50,425 bases of DNA, taken from assembly GCA_016234705.1 (NCBI GenBank), contig JACRAS010000125.1, positions 1 to 50,425 on the forward strand. Reading direction: 5' to 3'. This DNA comes from Betaproteobacteria bacterium (GTDB taxonomy: Bacteria > Pseudomonadota > Gammaproteobacteria > Burkholderiales > SG8-39). The notes under the pieces are model-generated. The model worked only from the letters and a program-made list of their open reading frames with translations, searched no databases and was not told the DNA's origin. Positions within the stretch are counted from its first letter, which is position 1. Every line of letters starts with the position of its first letter. Position numbers and translations under genes: made by a program. Below, piece after piece: positions 7,616 through 16,738 of the stretch.

Positions 7616-7992
7616 CCAAGTTCGTGCATGAGCTATGCGCGCTGGCAAGCTTCACGCTATTCGCTTTGCGCGGGGTGTGGATGCTGCGCGATTCGCCGCA
7701 ACTCTCACGACGCTGGGTGAAAATCCTGCCGCACGGCATCGACACCCTGCTGCTCGCCAGCGCCATCGCGCTGACGCTGATGCTGCACCAGTACCCGCCG
7801 ACCCATGCCTGGCTGAGCGCCAAGCTCGCTGGCTTGCTGGTGTATATTGGTTTGGGTCTGATCGCGTTGCGCTACGGCAAGACCAGGAGCGTGCGCGCCG
7901 CGGCTTGGATCGGAGCCTTGGCGGTATTCCTTTATATCGCTTCGGTAGCGCTAAGCCATGACCCGCTTGGTTTTTTTCGTGTCGTGACCTGA
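7603..7992 (+). CDS. SirB2-family integral membrane protein
   Basis: The product of about 129 residues from the GTG at 7603 has four hydrophobic helices and SirB2 features: YHLTKFVHELCALASFTLFA, RGVWML, LPHGIDTLLLASAIAL and WLSAKLAGLLVYIGLG. SirB2 proteins are small inner-membrane proteins of unknown biochemical role, often near respiratory genes. I preferred GTG 7603, with AAGGG six bases before it, over the ATG at 7546, because the extra 19 residues are Arg-rich and unlike the family. The start lies inside the TauE remnant. The gene ends in a G-T-rich tail shared with noncoding sequence. Confidence 0.82.
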   Translation: MYHLTKFVHELCALASFTLFALRGVWMLRDSPQLSRRWVKILPHGIDTLLLASAIALTLMLHQYPPTHAWLSAKLAGLLVYIGLGLIALRYGKTRSVRAAAWIGALAVFLYIASVALSHDPLGFFRVVT

Positions 7993-8096
7993 AACGGTTT
8001 TTATTGGTATCCGCAATCGCGCAATCAGACATCGGAAGCAGACGCGGAAGCCTGTATTATCGAGTCCGATTGGCCGACATCAACAAGGAGCACAGC

Positions 8097-8531
8097 GTGA
8101 CCAGAATTCTAGTCGCTGTCGACGGATCGTCGCATTCGGCCACGGTGGCCAGGGCGGTGATCCAGCACGTGTCCGCGTACAAACAGCCGCCCGAGTTGCA
8201 TCTGGCCTATGTACATCTGCCGGTGCCGACACTGGGGGGACTGATCAAACCCATAGGGCACGAGACGCTACAGCGCTATTACCGCGAAGAGGGCGAGGAC
8301 GCCCTGCGCAGCGTGAAAAAGCGGTTCGATCGCGCCAAGCTGGCATGCACCATGCATATCATGGTGGGGCCCATCGCCGAGAGCCTGACGAGTGTGGCAA
8401 AAAAGCTGAAATGCGACCTGATTATCATGGGTACGCACGGCATGGGCGCGGTGTCGGGGATGCTGCTCGGTTCGGTCGCCACCAAGACCGTTCACCTGGC
8501 CCGCTGCCCGGTGGTGCTGATCCGGGAATGA
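8097..8531 (+). CDS. Universal stress protein (UspA family), second copy
   Basis: This 144-residue Usp domain begins RILVAVDGSSHSATVAR and ends with the ATP-binding glycine motif in GTHGMGAVSGMLLGSVATKT. The GTG at 8097 is chosen as start because AAGGAG lies six bases upstream at 8085-8090 and the Usp fold begins immediately; the longer ORF upstream adds an unrelated tail. It is clearly diverged from the Usp at 4664, with a different middle region (HLPVPTLGGLIKPIGHETL), so it is not a recent duplicate. A stress role in the same low-oxygen neighbourhood is inferred. Confidence 0.92.
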   Translation: MTRILVAVDGSSHSATVARAVIQHVSAYKQPPELHLAYVHLPVPTLGGLIKPIGHETLQRYYREEGEDALRSVKKRFDRAKLACTMHIMVGPIAESLTSVAKKLKCDLIIMGTHGMGAVSGMLLGSVATKTVHLARCPVVLIRE

Positions 8532-8617
8532 ACGCTCCAGGCCAGAACAGATGATCGCGCTCCACCCCGACGTCGCCTGAGTGCCGTATGGGCTGAGCAA
8601 GGGCTGGAGGGAGACGT

Positions 8618-10249
8618 ATGCTCGACTGGCTCAAGCAATTTGGCGGCAAACCCGACCATCCCTTGCGCGATGCGGAAGCGGCGAAAGAGGTTCTCGCCGC
8701 TCTGCCTGAAGGTGTATCGCTGGAAACGCTGGAGCAGCTCACGCACTGGGTCGGTTCGGTCAAGGATACCCCCGGTTTTGCCTGCGACGACCGGCTGGCG
8801 GTGATGTGTCTGCTCGACCAAGCGGCGGCAGCGCACGCGGAGCCGCTGTTCAATCAGTTTTTCTCGAAAATTCACCAGCAGGACCGCGCGACGCGCAGGA
8901 TCTGGGATGCGCTGTGCGAGTATTGGGGCCGGTTGGCCGGAGGCTACGCCCAATGCGTCGCCGATTTCGAGCATGGCGAGAAAGGCGCGGGAAGCGTAGA
9001 GGAGCAGATGCCGCTCGCGCTGGCGCGCGCGCTGCGCGCGGCCAGCCTGCGCTTCAAGTTGCGCTATCTGCGCTTTGTCGGCATCGATGCCAAGGCATGG
9101 GCTCCGCTGTACCGCATGTATGCGTTCGCCGAGCTGAAACAGTTCGACAATGTTCCGGTCGTCGCCTATGCGCGCGAAGTGCACACCACGGCGCGCGCGG
9201 AATTGCAGAAGATCCTGCTGCTTTACCTGGCTGCGCCGCACGAGCTTCCGCCGGGGCAGCTCGAACTCGCTTTCCGCATTCTGGCGCGTTTTGCGATTTC
9301 GGCGGAGTGGTCGCGTGTTCCGCGGGCCGAGTGCAATTTTGTCATCGACATGGGCGTGGGCGGACCGCCTTCCCACTTGCCCGCGAAGGAAGCACCCGGC
9401 GCCAACAAGCGCTTCATCGGCGGCGGACAGGCGTTGACCAAGCTCGCCGAGCTCAGGATGCTGAGCGAGAAAAACATGCTGAGCGAGGAGCAGCGCTTTG
9501 GCCGGGAGTTCTCGCCGGCGCAGATCATCACCGTGATCAAGCATCTGCATGTCTACCTCAGTGTGGCGCCGCCGCACCGGCGCTATGCACGGACCAAAGC
9601 CGCCGCTGAAGTGAGCGTGGTGCACGGCCTGAAGCCGATCTGCCAGCGCGTCACCAAGATCGAACTGGGCTCCGGCATGTCCCTTGGCGAGGACTTGGAC
9701 ATCAGAGCCAAGACGGCGAACATAATGAAGCTGGTCGCGGAGGAGATCGAGTCCACGCCTGAAACCTGGGCGCAAAAGGACCAGAGCGAATGGGGGCTCG
9801 GCGCCGATATCCCGCCGGATCTTGGCAAGTGGGCCGAGCCGGGAAAGCTTTGCGGCGTCCAGCCCCGCGGCGAGAAGAACTGGTGGGTGGGTATCGTCCG
9901 CCGCATGGATGCGGACAATGGGCTGCATTGCGGCATCCGGATTTTCTCCAAGCGTCCGGTTTCGGTATGGCTGCGGGTGCTCGGGGCCGGCGAGCACCAG
10001 GCTGCCAACTGGGAAAGCTCGACCGGCTCGTTCGCTTTCGATTACCTGCGCGCGCTCATGCTGCCCGATGCGCTGAAATCGCACGACCACCCGGTGATAA
10101 TCCTCGAGAACAAGACCTACGTTCCCGGCCAATTGTGCGAGGTGATGATGGGCGAGCACAGCCGCCATCTCAAGCTGGTGGAGTTTCTCGAAGAGGGTGA
10201 AGACTACGTGCGTGCCGCGTTCGAGTGGCAGCGGCCCGGCAAAGGCTGA
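8618..10249 (+). CDS. Large PilZ-like protein, possible c-di-GMP binder
   Basis: This 543-residue cytoplasmic protein has no signal peptide or membrane helices. Residues 1-300 are helical and resemble nothing I can name. The C-terminal third has two elements reminiscent of PilZ: an RRYAR segment at 321-325 (RxxxR) and DQSEWG at 388-393 (DxSxxG), then a beta-rich stretch (NWWVGIVRRMDADNGLHCGI). The gap between them is longer than in canonical PilZ, so c-di-GMP binding is tentative. A diguanylate cyclase is encoded at 19274. Proteins of this size and tail occur in other betaproteobacteria without assigned function. A GGAGGGAG-type ribosome-binding site precedes the ATG. Confidence 0.7.
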   Translation: MLDWLKQFGGKPDHPLRDAEAAKEVLAALPEGVSLETLEQLTHWVGSVKDTPGFACDDRLAVMCLLDQAAAAHAEPLFNQFFSKIHQQDRATRRIWDALCEYWGRLAGGYAQCVADFEHGEKGAGSVEEQMPLALARALRAASLRFKLRYLRFVGIDAKAWAPLYRMYAFAELKQFDNVPVVAYAREVHTTARAELQKILLLYLAAPHELPPGQLELAFRILARFAISAEWSRVPRAECNFVIDMGVGGPPSHLPAKEAPGANKRFIGGGQALTKLAELRMLSEKNMLSEEQRFGREFSPAQIITVIKHLHVYLSVAPPHRRYARTKAAAEVSVVHGLKPICQRVTKIELGSGMSLGEDLDIRAKTANIMKLVAEEIESTPETWAQKDQSEWGLGADIPPDLGKWAEPGKLCGVQPRGEKNWWVGIVRRMDADNGLHCGIRIFSKRPVSVWLRVLGAGEHQAANWESSTGSFAFDYLRALMLPDALKSHDHPVIILENKTYVPGQLCEVMMGEHSRHLKLVEFLEEGEDYVRAAFEWQRPGKG

Positions 10250-10335
10250 ATCAAGGAAATGAGGGTATTTGGCCGGGAAAAATCAAGCGAAGTATAATGA
10301 CGCGTTCCCCACTCGATCAAGAAAGAAGACTGTCC

Positions 10336-10701
10336 ATGAGATCCCCCCCTCTACTGCTTGCTCTGGCTGGTTTTTCCAGTCTCGTCTTGGCGCAGCCGCT
10401 TCCGGCGGGGCACCCGCCCACGGCGGTGAAGAGCGAGGGCAAGGGCGTGCCCCACGCCCAACTGCCGCAAAAAGCCAAGGTGCTGAGCAGCATCGACGCG
10501 GCCGGATACACCTACCTCGAGGTTACGCAGAACAAGAAAACCTTGTGGCTTGCCGGGACCAGGGTCGCCGTGAAAAAAGGCGATGTGATCCGGTTCGACG
10601 ACGGCATGGTCATGACGAACTTCAACAGCAAGACCCTGAACCGCACGTTCCCCAGCGTCACCTTCGTCAAGCGCGTGCTTGTCACCAACGAAAAAGAGTA
10701 A
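10336..10701 (+). CDS. NrfJ-like small exported protein
   Basis: The 121-residue product has a signal peptide (SPPLLLALAGFSSLVLAQP, cleavage near residue 20) and one small beta-rich domain. The pattern SSIDAAGYTYLEV, WLAGTRVAVKKGDV, then MVMTNFNSKTLNRTF matches NrfJ-related proteins, periplasmic OB-fold-like proteins named from nitrite-reductase clusters but common elsewhere. Function is unknown; metal or cytochrome maturation has been suggested from context. The ATG at 10336 is used because it starts the signal peptide; the ORF is open upstream but that part is not protein-like. Confidence 0.78.
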   Translation: MRSPPLLLALAGFSSLVLAQPLPAGHPPTAVKSEGKGVPHAQLPQKAKVLSSIDAAGYTYLEVTQNKKTLWLAGTRVAVKKGDVIRFDDGMVMTNFNSKTLNRTFPSVTFVKRVLVTNEKE

Positions 10702-10764
10702 GGCGCCGAACGGGTGCCGGACGGGAACAGCCGCCGGCGCGCCCGGCTTGACGCAGGCGGTTTC

Positions 10765-11436
10765 ATGACAGCAGACAACGCGTTCGACATCTGGCAATCC
10801 CGGTTGAGGAAGCACGGCCTGAACGAGGTCCGGCGGCTGGCGGCGGCGCGGCCGCTGAAGCCGCGCGCGTGGCGGTTTATCTTCTTGCGCCACGGCGAAA
10901 CCGAGGGCAATGCCCGGCGGGTTTATCAGGCTCCCGATATTCCTCTCAATCCGGCGGGGCAGGCGCAGGCGAGACGCGCGGCCGAATATCTGCGCGAGCA
11001 TCCGATCGAGCGGATTCTCGCGAGCGACATGCGGCGCGCGTGGGAAACCGCGCAGGCCGCGGCGAAAATGGTGCGCGCGCCGGTGATTCCGGAACCGCGC
11101 CTGCGCGAAAGATGGTTCGGCGATCTGATCGGCACCTCGTCGATAGACCTCGACTGGCGCAACGAGCCGCCCAACGGCGAATCGTTGCACGAGTTCGTCG
11201 CGCGCACCCAGGCCGGCATCTACGATGCCCTGGACACCGAAGCATCGACCCTGCTGGTCGCCCATGGCGGGTCGCTTTACGTCCTGGTGTTCAGCCTCGG
11301 CGCCGACCTGCTGGAGCAGCACATCGCCAATGCCACGCCGTTGCTGTTCGAGTACGCATCCGACGCAGACCGCTGGTACATCAGCAACCTCGCCCCGAAA
11401 CATGTCACCGCGGGGTATCGCACCACGGTGGATTGA
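10765..11436 (+). CDS. Histidine phosphatase (phosphoglycerate mutase-like)
   Basis: This 223-residue member of the histidine phosphatase superfamily has the catalytic motif LRHGETEGN (R42-H43-G44-E45). It also has SDMRRAWETA carrying the second phosphate-binding Arg, and LLVAHGGSL with the second catalytic His. The N-terminal 35 residues form an extra helical lead. Members include phosphoglycerate mutases, cobalamin ribazole phosphatases and broad phosphatases; nothing here selects one. The ATG at 10765 is preferred over a GTG 51 bases upstream because the added residues are Arg-rich and poorly protein-like. It lies 63 bases after the NrfJ-like gene. Confidence 0.88.
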   Translation: MTADNAFDIWQSRLRKHGLNEVRRLAAARPLKPRAWRFIFLRHGETEGNARRVYQAPDIPLNPAGQAQARRAAEYLREHPIERILASDMRRAWETAQAAAKMVRAPVIPEPRLRERWFGDLIGTSSIDLDWRNEPPNGESLHEFVARTQAGIYDALDTEASTLLVAHGGSLYVLVFSLGADLLEQHIANATPLLFEYASDADRWYISNLAPKHVTAGYRTTVD

Positions 11437-11653
11437 AAATGGCGCGAATTTGCACGTGCGCGCCAACCTACCCGGTCCGGGAGCGGCGGATAGATTTTCT
11501 TGTTGGTCGGACGCGGAGGGCGATTTTGAATCTGATGGGTTGGACGGGGATGGGGGGAGGAGCAGGGAGCACTGCGACGCCGCAGGCCGCGGGTCCCGAA
11601 TCAAACCGGCTGCCGCGGCGCGCCTGCGCCTGCGCTCTCGCGCCACGCCTGCC

Positions 11654-12868
11654 ATGAAGATCTTCTACGGCTGGCGCATGGTTGCGGCCGGCAGCGGCAT
11701 CCAGTTTCTGCAGGCGGCGCTGCTGCTCCAGGCTTTCGGCGTCTACTTCGCGGTGCTTGTCGAGGAGTTCGGCTGGAGCAAGACCGCGCTCTCGGGCGCC
11801 GCCGCGCTGCAGCCGATGGAGGCCGCCGTGCTCGGCCCGGTGCTCGGCTGGGTCGTCGACCGCTTCGGGCCGCAGGGCATGATCCGCATCGGCATCGTCA
11901 TCTTCGGCGCCGGCTTCATCATCCTCAGCCAGATCGATTCGCTCGCCGGGTTCTACGGCGCATTCTTGGTCATCGCGCTCGGCTCGAGCCTGTGCGGTTT
12001 TTTTCCGGTGAATGTGGCGATCATCCAGTGGTTCGAGAAATTGCGCGCCCGCGCGCTCTCGGCGCTCTCGCTCGGCATGGCGCTCGGCGGCATCGTCGTG
12101 CCGGTGGTCGCCTGGTGGATGCAAAGCTTCGGCTGGCGCGCGACGGCACTCGCCTCGGGCCTGCTCGCGATCCTCGTCGGCTGGCCGCTGGCGCAGGTGT
12201 TCCGCCGCCGCCCCGAGGACTACGGCCTGACCGTGGACGGCCTGCCTCCGGCCGCAGCCGACGCTGCGCGACCCGAGGCAGGCGCGCAGCGCGAGTACAG
12301 CGCGCGCGAGGCGCTGCGCACCAGCGCTTTCTGGCTGCTCTCGCTCGGCCACGGCTTCGCGCTGCTCATCGTGTACGCGGTCAACGTGCACGCGATCACG
12401 CACATGAAGGAGGGCCTCGGCTACTCGGTTGCCCAGGCGGCGCTGGTCATCACCCTCATGACCGCGGCGCAGGTCGGCGGCGTCCTCGTCGGCTGGGCCA
12501 TCGGCGACCGCTTCCAGAAGCGTTTCATCGCCGCCGTGTGCATGCTGATGCACGCGGCCGGGCTGCTCATGCTCACCTACGCCGCCGGCCAGGTGATGCT
12601 GGTGGCCTTTGCGCTGCTGCACGGCGGCGCCTGGGGCCTGCGCGGGCCGTTCATGCAGGCCATCCGCGCCGACTACTTCGGCCGGCGCTCGATCGGCATG
12701 ATCCTGGGGCTTTCGTTCGCCATCGTCGTCGTCGGCCAGATCGGCGGGCCGATGTTGGCCGGCGTGATCGCCGATCTGACGGGGAATTACCGCGCTGGGT
12801 TCACCCTGCTCGCGCTGCTTGCGGGCTTGGGTTCGTTGTTCTTTCTGCTGGCGAGGCGGCCCGAGTAG
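11654..12868 (+). CDS. Major facilitator superfamily transporter (OFA/MCT-like)
   Basis: This 404-residue permease has twelve predicted membrane helices, split by a cytoplasmic loop at about residues 185-215 (FRRRPEDYGLTVDG). The start FYGWRMVAAGSGIQFLQ and the GWVVDRFGPQGMI motif after helix 2 resemble oxalate/formate antiporter and monocarboxylate transporter relatives. A monocarboxylate substrate is therefore plausible but not shown. The ATG at 11654 begins directly before helix 1; the open frame upstream has no such pattern. Codons are more C-ending than in most neighbours (ctc, atc, gcc), a weak hint of different origin. It ends head-on against the cytochrome oxidase operon. Confidence 0.88.
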   Translation: MKIFYGWRMVAAGSGIQFLQAALLLQAFGVYFAVLVEEFGWSKTALSGAAALQPMEAAVLGPVLGWVVDRFGPQGMIRIGIVIFGAGFIILSQIDSLAGFYGAFLVIALGSSLCGFFPVNVAIIQWFEKLRARALSALSLGMALGGIVVPVVAWWMQSFGWRATALASGLLAILVGWPLAQVFRRRPEDYGLTVDGLPPAAADAARPEAGAQREYSAREALRTSAFWLLSLGHGFALLIVYAVNVHAITHMKEGLGYSVAQAALVITLMTAAQVGGVLVGWAIGDRFQKRFIAAVCMLMHAAGLLMLTYAAGQVMLVAFALLHGGAWGLRGPFMQAIRADYFGRRSIGMILGLSFAIVVVGQIGGPMLAGVIADLTGNYRAGFTLLALLAGLGSLFFLLARRPE

Positions 12869-12873
12869 GCACG

Positions 12874-12900
12874 GCGCCAGTGTCGGTTTGACATTGGCGC
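12874..12900. terminator. Hairpin between MFS gene and cox operon
   Basis: GCGCCAGTGTC and GACATTGGCGC form an 11-base stem (one G-T wobble) with a five-base loop, five bases after the MFS stop codon and between two convergent transcription units. There is no U-tract on either side, so it would be a weak or factor-assisted terminator, or serve as mRNA 3-prime protection. Confidence 0.45.
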
Positions 12901-12990
12901 GCGGCGCGGATCGCGGCGGGGACGTCAGTCACACGCCTCAACGGCAGTCCCCATAGGGTAGTGCTCGAGGCCCCAAGAAATAGGCACCGC

Positions 12991-13335
12991 TTACCGATGT
13001 TTCACCGGCAGCTCGGATCCGGTCCCGAAGAATGCGCCCCGCGTAAAGAAGGTGTAGTCCGCTTCAAGTGCTCCGATGCCCAAAAGCACCATCAACAACA
13101 GCGGCGGGATCAAGATGGCATACATCAAGGCCAGCCGCTCCCAGATCATGTGCATGAAGACGGCGACGATCAGCCCTGCCTTCAGCAACATGAACACGAT
13201 GATCAGAAACCACCTGAGATATCCCTGAAAGTGGAAGTAGTCAACGAGATAAGACGCCGTGCTGAGAATAAACAGCAATCCCCAGATCTTGAGATAAATG
13301 CCGATCGGATGTTGTTGTCCCTGTGCGTGTGCCAT
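12991..13335 (-). CDS. Cytochrome c oxidase subunit IV (CtaF/CyoD-like)
   Basis: This 114-residue membrane protein has three helices and starts HPIGIYLKIWGLLFILSTAS. The middle has VFMLLKAGLIVAVFMHMIWE, the pattern of bacterial oxidase subunit IV proteins, which stabilise the Cu-B/heme core. The ATG at 13335 is preferred; it lies 8 bases after the subunit III stop and removes an unlikely 22-residue extension. It is the last gene of the five-gene oxidase operon. Confidence 0.88.
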   Translation of the reverse strand: MAHAQGQQHPIGIYLKIWGLLFILSTASYLVDYFHFQGYLRWFLIIVFMLLKAGLIVAVFMHMIWERLALMYAILIPPLLLMVLLGIGALEADYTFFTRGAFFGTGSELPVKHR

Positions 13336-13343
13336 GGTTCCTC

Positions 13344-14069
13344 TTACCAAAGATAGAAAAATGCGAAGATGAATACCCACACCAGATCGACGAAATGCCA
13401 ATACAGGCCCATGATTTCGACGATCTCGTAGTTTCCCTTCCTGCCGGTCATGAAACCCGGTCTCTCGTTATCCAGATCTCCGCGCAAAACCTTTATCGCG
13501 ATGATGATCAGGAAAATCACGCCGATCGACACGTGAGTGCCGTGGAAACCCGTGATCATGAAAAAGGCCGCGCCAAACTGCGCCGCGCCCATCGGGTTGC
13601 CCCAGGGACGCACCCCCTCTTCAAAGATCAGCTTGGTCCACTCGAAGGCCTGCATGCCGACGAATGTGGCGCCTAATAGGGCTGTGATCAGCATCAAGAT
13701 GAAGGTCATCTTTCTATTTTTTTCATAACCGAACTTGACGGCCATGGCCATGGTCCCGCTGCTGCTGATCAGGACGAAGGTCATGATGGCGATCAGGATG
13801 AGGGGAATCTTTTTGCCCCAGAGCGTCAAAGCAAAAACCTCGCTGGGGTTGGGCCAGGGTTCCGTGGTGGACATCCGCACCCACATATACGAGATCAAGA
13901 AGCAGCTGAAAATGAAGGTATCGCTGAGCAGGAAGATCCACATCATCGCCTTGCCCCAGGGCACATTCTTGAACGCGCGCTGGTCCGAGGACCAGTCGGC
14001 GACGACGCCCTGCAAGCCTTCAGGCTGCGCGAGAGATTCTGCCGAACTCGTCATTACGGGTTGCATCAT
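13344..14069 (-). CDS. ctaE: Cytochrome c oxidase subunit III
   Basis: This 241-residue subunit III (COX3) has five predicted helices. The C-terminal half has FMITGFHGTHVSIGVIFLII and VEIMGLYWHFVDLVWVFIFA, hallmark regions of the family. The shorter form lacks the first two helices of mitochondrial COX3. Subunit III stabilises subunit I and proton uptake through the D channel. It is one of two COX3-like genes in this operon; this one is the closer match to standard subunit III. Between it and the upstream paralogue is a 116-base gap, the largest in the operon apart from the promoter. Confidence 0.92.
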   Translation of the reverse strand: MMQPVMTSSAESLAQPEGLQGVVADWSSDQRAFKNVPWGKAMMWIFLLSDTFIFSCFLISYMWVRMSTTEPWPNPSEVFALTLWGKKIPLILIAIMTFVLISSSGTMAMAVKFGYEKNRKMTFILMLITALLGATFVGMQAFEWTKLIFEEGVRPWGNPMGAAQFGAAFFMITGFHGTHVSIGVIFLIIIAIKVLRGDLDNERPGFMTGRKGNYEIVEIMGLYWHFVDLVWVFIFAFFYLW

Positions 14070-14185
14070 GTTTTCCGATCCCTTCTATTCTATTAAGCGA
14101 CACGATTTCTAATAATGTTCTCTGCTGCGGCAGCAACCGGACTGCGGCTCGCTCGTTGAACGCCGGTCCGCGACTCGCCATGTCC

Positions 14186-14908
14186 TCACCTCGTCGGCCC
14201 ACAGATTGTAACCGTGTCCGGGGTACAACTATTCTGACGCGGGGGGGTGGACAACAGCAGAGCGAACAAGACCAGCCAAACCAGCAGTAGATAGTGCCAG
14301 TACACCGTGCACAACTCCACACTCAAGCGTACCTCGCCGGCCTCAGCGCCGCGCGACAGCCTGGTTGTCGTCTTGGCCCAGACCCAAAGGCCGCCCAAAA
14401 GGTGCAGGCCGTGCAGCGCGGTGAGCAGGTAAAAGAAAGCATTGGCTGGATTGGCCGCTATAAAATAACCCGAGGCGCTGAGTTGTTGCCACACCCAGAG
14501 TTGCCCAGCCAGGAAACAAAAGGTGAAAATACCGCCGGCAATCAGGCCGGTTCTCACGCCGCCCGTCCGTCCCCGTCGTGCGGCAACGCGCGACCATTGC
14601 ATGGCGATACTGCTCAGAACCAGCGCACCGGTGTTCAGCCACAGTCCATTCGGCACGGTCAAGGTCGTCCAGTCCGCCCCCGCCATGCGCATGTAGTAGG
14701 CGCTGATCAGCAGCGCGAACAGGGAGGTGGCGACCGCCAGGAACACCCCGAGACCCACTTTCACCGGCGGCAGGGAGAAGGCGCCATCGCCGGGAACGTC
14801 GTCGATCGCGCGCCGCTCTACCCAGGGGCTGACGTTGATCGTTTGCCGGAACAGCCACCATACGACGGTGGCCATGATCGCGACCATGACCAGCAATACC
14901 GTCGTCAC
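14186..14908 (-). CDS. Second, divergent cytochrome oxidase subunit III-like protein
   Basis: This 240-residue membrane protein begins with an isolated helix (VLLVMVAIMATVVWWLF), then a soluble stretch, then five helices. It keeps COX3 signatures: FYLLTALHGLHLLGGLWVWA and ELCTVYWHYLLLVWLVLFAL. Its N-terminal extension and sequence differ clearly from the subunit III at 13344, so this is an old duplication rather than a recent one. Its ATG overlaps the subunit I stop codon as ATGA, implying coupled translation and stoichiometric production. Whether both subunits occupy one complex or serve alternative forms cannot be told from sequence. Confidence 0.85.
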   Translation of the reverse strand: MTTVLLVMVAIMATVVWWLFRQTINVSPWVERRAIDDVPGDGAFSLPPVKVGLGVFLAVATSLFALLISAYYMRMAGADWTTLTVPNGLWLNTGALVLSSIAMQWSRVAARRGRTGGVRTGLIAGGIFTFCFLAGQLWVWQQLSASGYFIAANPANAFFYLLTALHGLHLLGGLWVWAKTTTRLSRGAEAGEVRLSVELCTVYWHYLLLVWLVLFALLLSTPPRQNSCTPDTVTICGPTR

Positions 14909-16686
14909 GACGATTTTTCCTCCGGGCTTCCGGCTTTGCGGGCGGGCGGCTGGTTTTGCGGTAGGAAGTCCTTATCGGCGCCGGGCACGCTGTAATCGTA
15001 AGCCCAACGATAGACCGCCGGCAACGCCGCGCCAAAGTTGCCATGCGTCGGCGGCGTATGGGAGGTCTGCCACTCCAGCGTGGTGGCCTGCCAGGGGTTG
15101 TCACCGGACGGTTTGCCTTTGAAATAACTCCAGATCAGGTTGAACAAGAACACCAACTGGACCGTGCCCACGATCAAAGTCGCGATGGTGATGCCGGCAT
15201 TCAAGGACTGCGCCGACGCCGGGATAAAATCCGTGCCTTCAACTGCATAATACCGGCGCGGCACGCCCAGGAAACCCAGGTAATGCATGGGGTAGTAAAT
15301 GGCATAGGTGCCGAGGAAGGTGACCCAGAAGTGGAATTTGCCCAGGGTGTCGTTCATCATCCGCCCGGTAATCTTGGGATACCAATGGTAGATCGCCCCG
15401 AATATGACCAGGATGGGTGACACGGCCATCACCATATGGAAGTGCGCAACCACGAACATGGTGTCGGAAAGCGGGAGGTCCACAGTCACGTTACCCAGGA
15501 ACAGGCCCGTGAGTCCGCCGTTGACGAAGGTGAAAATGAAGCCGATGGCAAACAGCATGGGCACGGTGAAGTGGAGGTCGCCCCGCCATAAGGTCAGCAC
15601 CCAGTTGTAGACCTTGAGCGCCGTGGGGACGGCGATGATCAGCGTGGTGGTGGCGAAAAAGAAACCGAAGTACGGGTTCATCCCGCTGACGTACATGTGG
15701 TGCGCCCATACGATGAAACTGAGGCCGCCGATCGCCAGAATCGCCCAGACCATCATGCGATAGCCGAAGATGTTTTTTCTTGCATGCACGGCGATCAGGT
15801 CGGAGACGATGCCGAAGGCGGGCAGGGCGACGATGTAGACCTCGGGATGCCCGAAAAACCAGAACAGGTGCTGGAACAGCACCGGGCTCCCGCCGCTGTG
15901 GTCGAGGTGCTTTCCCATCGAGACCAGAGCGGGCATGAAGAAACTCGTGCCCAGCGCCTGGTCCAAGGTCATCATGATGGCGCTGACGAACAGGGCCGGG
16001 AAGGCCAACAGCGCCAGGATGGTGGCCATGAAAATGCCCCAAATCGTCAGGGGCAAACGCATCATCGTCATCCCTCGCGTGCGCGCCTGCAACACCGTCA
16101 CCACGTAGTTCAACCCGCCCATGGTGAATCCGATGATGAAGAAAGCCAGGGAAACGAGCATCAAAATGAGTCCCCAATGCGCTCCCGGAGTGCCCTCCAG
16201 GATGGCCTGGGGCGGGTACAGGGTCCAGCCGGCGCCCGTGGACCCGCCGGGTACGAAGAAGCTCGCCATCAGCAACAACACCGCGAACAGATAGATCCAG
16301 TAACTCACCATGTTCACGTAGGGGAAGACCATATCGCGGGCGCCGATCATCAGCGGGATGAGGTAATTGCCGAACCCGCCCAGGAACAGCGCGGTGAGCA
16401 GATAGACGACCATGATCATGCCGTGACTGGTCACGAACTGAAGGTAATAGCTTGGGTTGATAAAGGAAAAGGTGTGTGGAAACCCGAGCTGCAGCCGCAT
16501 TATTCCCGACAACACCAGCGCTACCAGCCCCACCGCGATCGCCGTGATCGCGTACTGGACGCCGATGACTTTGGCGTCCTGGCTCCAGATGTACTTCCCG
16601 ATGAAAGTCTTGGGATGGTAGAGTTCCATCTCTTCGATTTCGGCAGGCCGGGCGAAAGCCGTTTCATCATGCGCAACATAACTCAT
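14905..16686 (-). CDS. ctaD: Cytochrome c oxidase subunit I (aa3/caa3 type)
   Basis: Catalytic subunit I has 593 residues and twelve or more helices. The low-spin heme ligands are H88 (TSHGM) and H418; the Cu-B ligands H280, H329 and H330 lie in WFFGHPEVYIVALPAFG and WAHHMYVSGM; the heme a3 ligand is H416 (VVAHFHMVM). Tyr284 after HPEV and Glu282 identify the A-type family with a Tyr-His crosslink and D-channel glutamate; LKVYNW supplies the K-channel lysine. It reduces oxygen to water and pumps protons. It starts 52 bases after the coxB stop. Confidence 0.96.
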   Translation of the reverse strand: MSYVAHDETAFARPAEIEEMELYHPKTFIGKYIWSQDAKVIGVQYAITAIAVGLVALVLSGIMRLQLGFPHTFSFINPSYYLQFVTSHGMIMVVYLLTALFLGGFGNYLIPLMIGARDMVFPYVNMVSYWIYLFAVLLLMASFFVPGGSTGAGWTLYPPQAILEGTPGAHWGLILMLVSLAFFIIGFTMGGLNYVVTVLQARTRGMTMMRLPLTIWGIFMATILALLAFPALFVSAIMMTLDQALGTSFFMPALVSMGKHLDHSGGSPVLFQHLFWFFGHPEVYIVALPAFGIVSDLIAVHARKNIFGYRMMVWAILAIGGLSFIVWAHHMYVSGMNPYFGFFFATTTLIIAVPTALKVYNWVLTLWRGDLHFTVPMLFAIGFIFTFVNGGLTGLFLGNVTVDLPLSDTMFVVAHFHMVMAVSPILVIFGAIYHWYPKITGRMMNDTLGKFHFWVTFLGTYAIYYPMHYLGFLGVPRRYYAVEGTDFIPASAQSLNAGITIATLIVGTVQLVFLFNLIWSYFKGKPSGDNPWQATTLEWQTSHTPPTHGNFGAALPAVYRWAYDYSVPGADKDFLPQNQPPARKAGSPEEKSS

Positions 16687-16738
16687 TGATATTTCCTCTT
16701 CGCTGATACTTAATTACGCTCGATACGCGCGAGTCTCA

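Noticed and set aside
10351..11655. Long minus-strand ORF of 434 codons
   Set aside because: It is antisense to the NrfJ-like and histidine phosphatase genes, and its Arg/Gly-rich composition is typical of shadow frames in GC-rich DNA.
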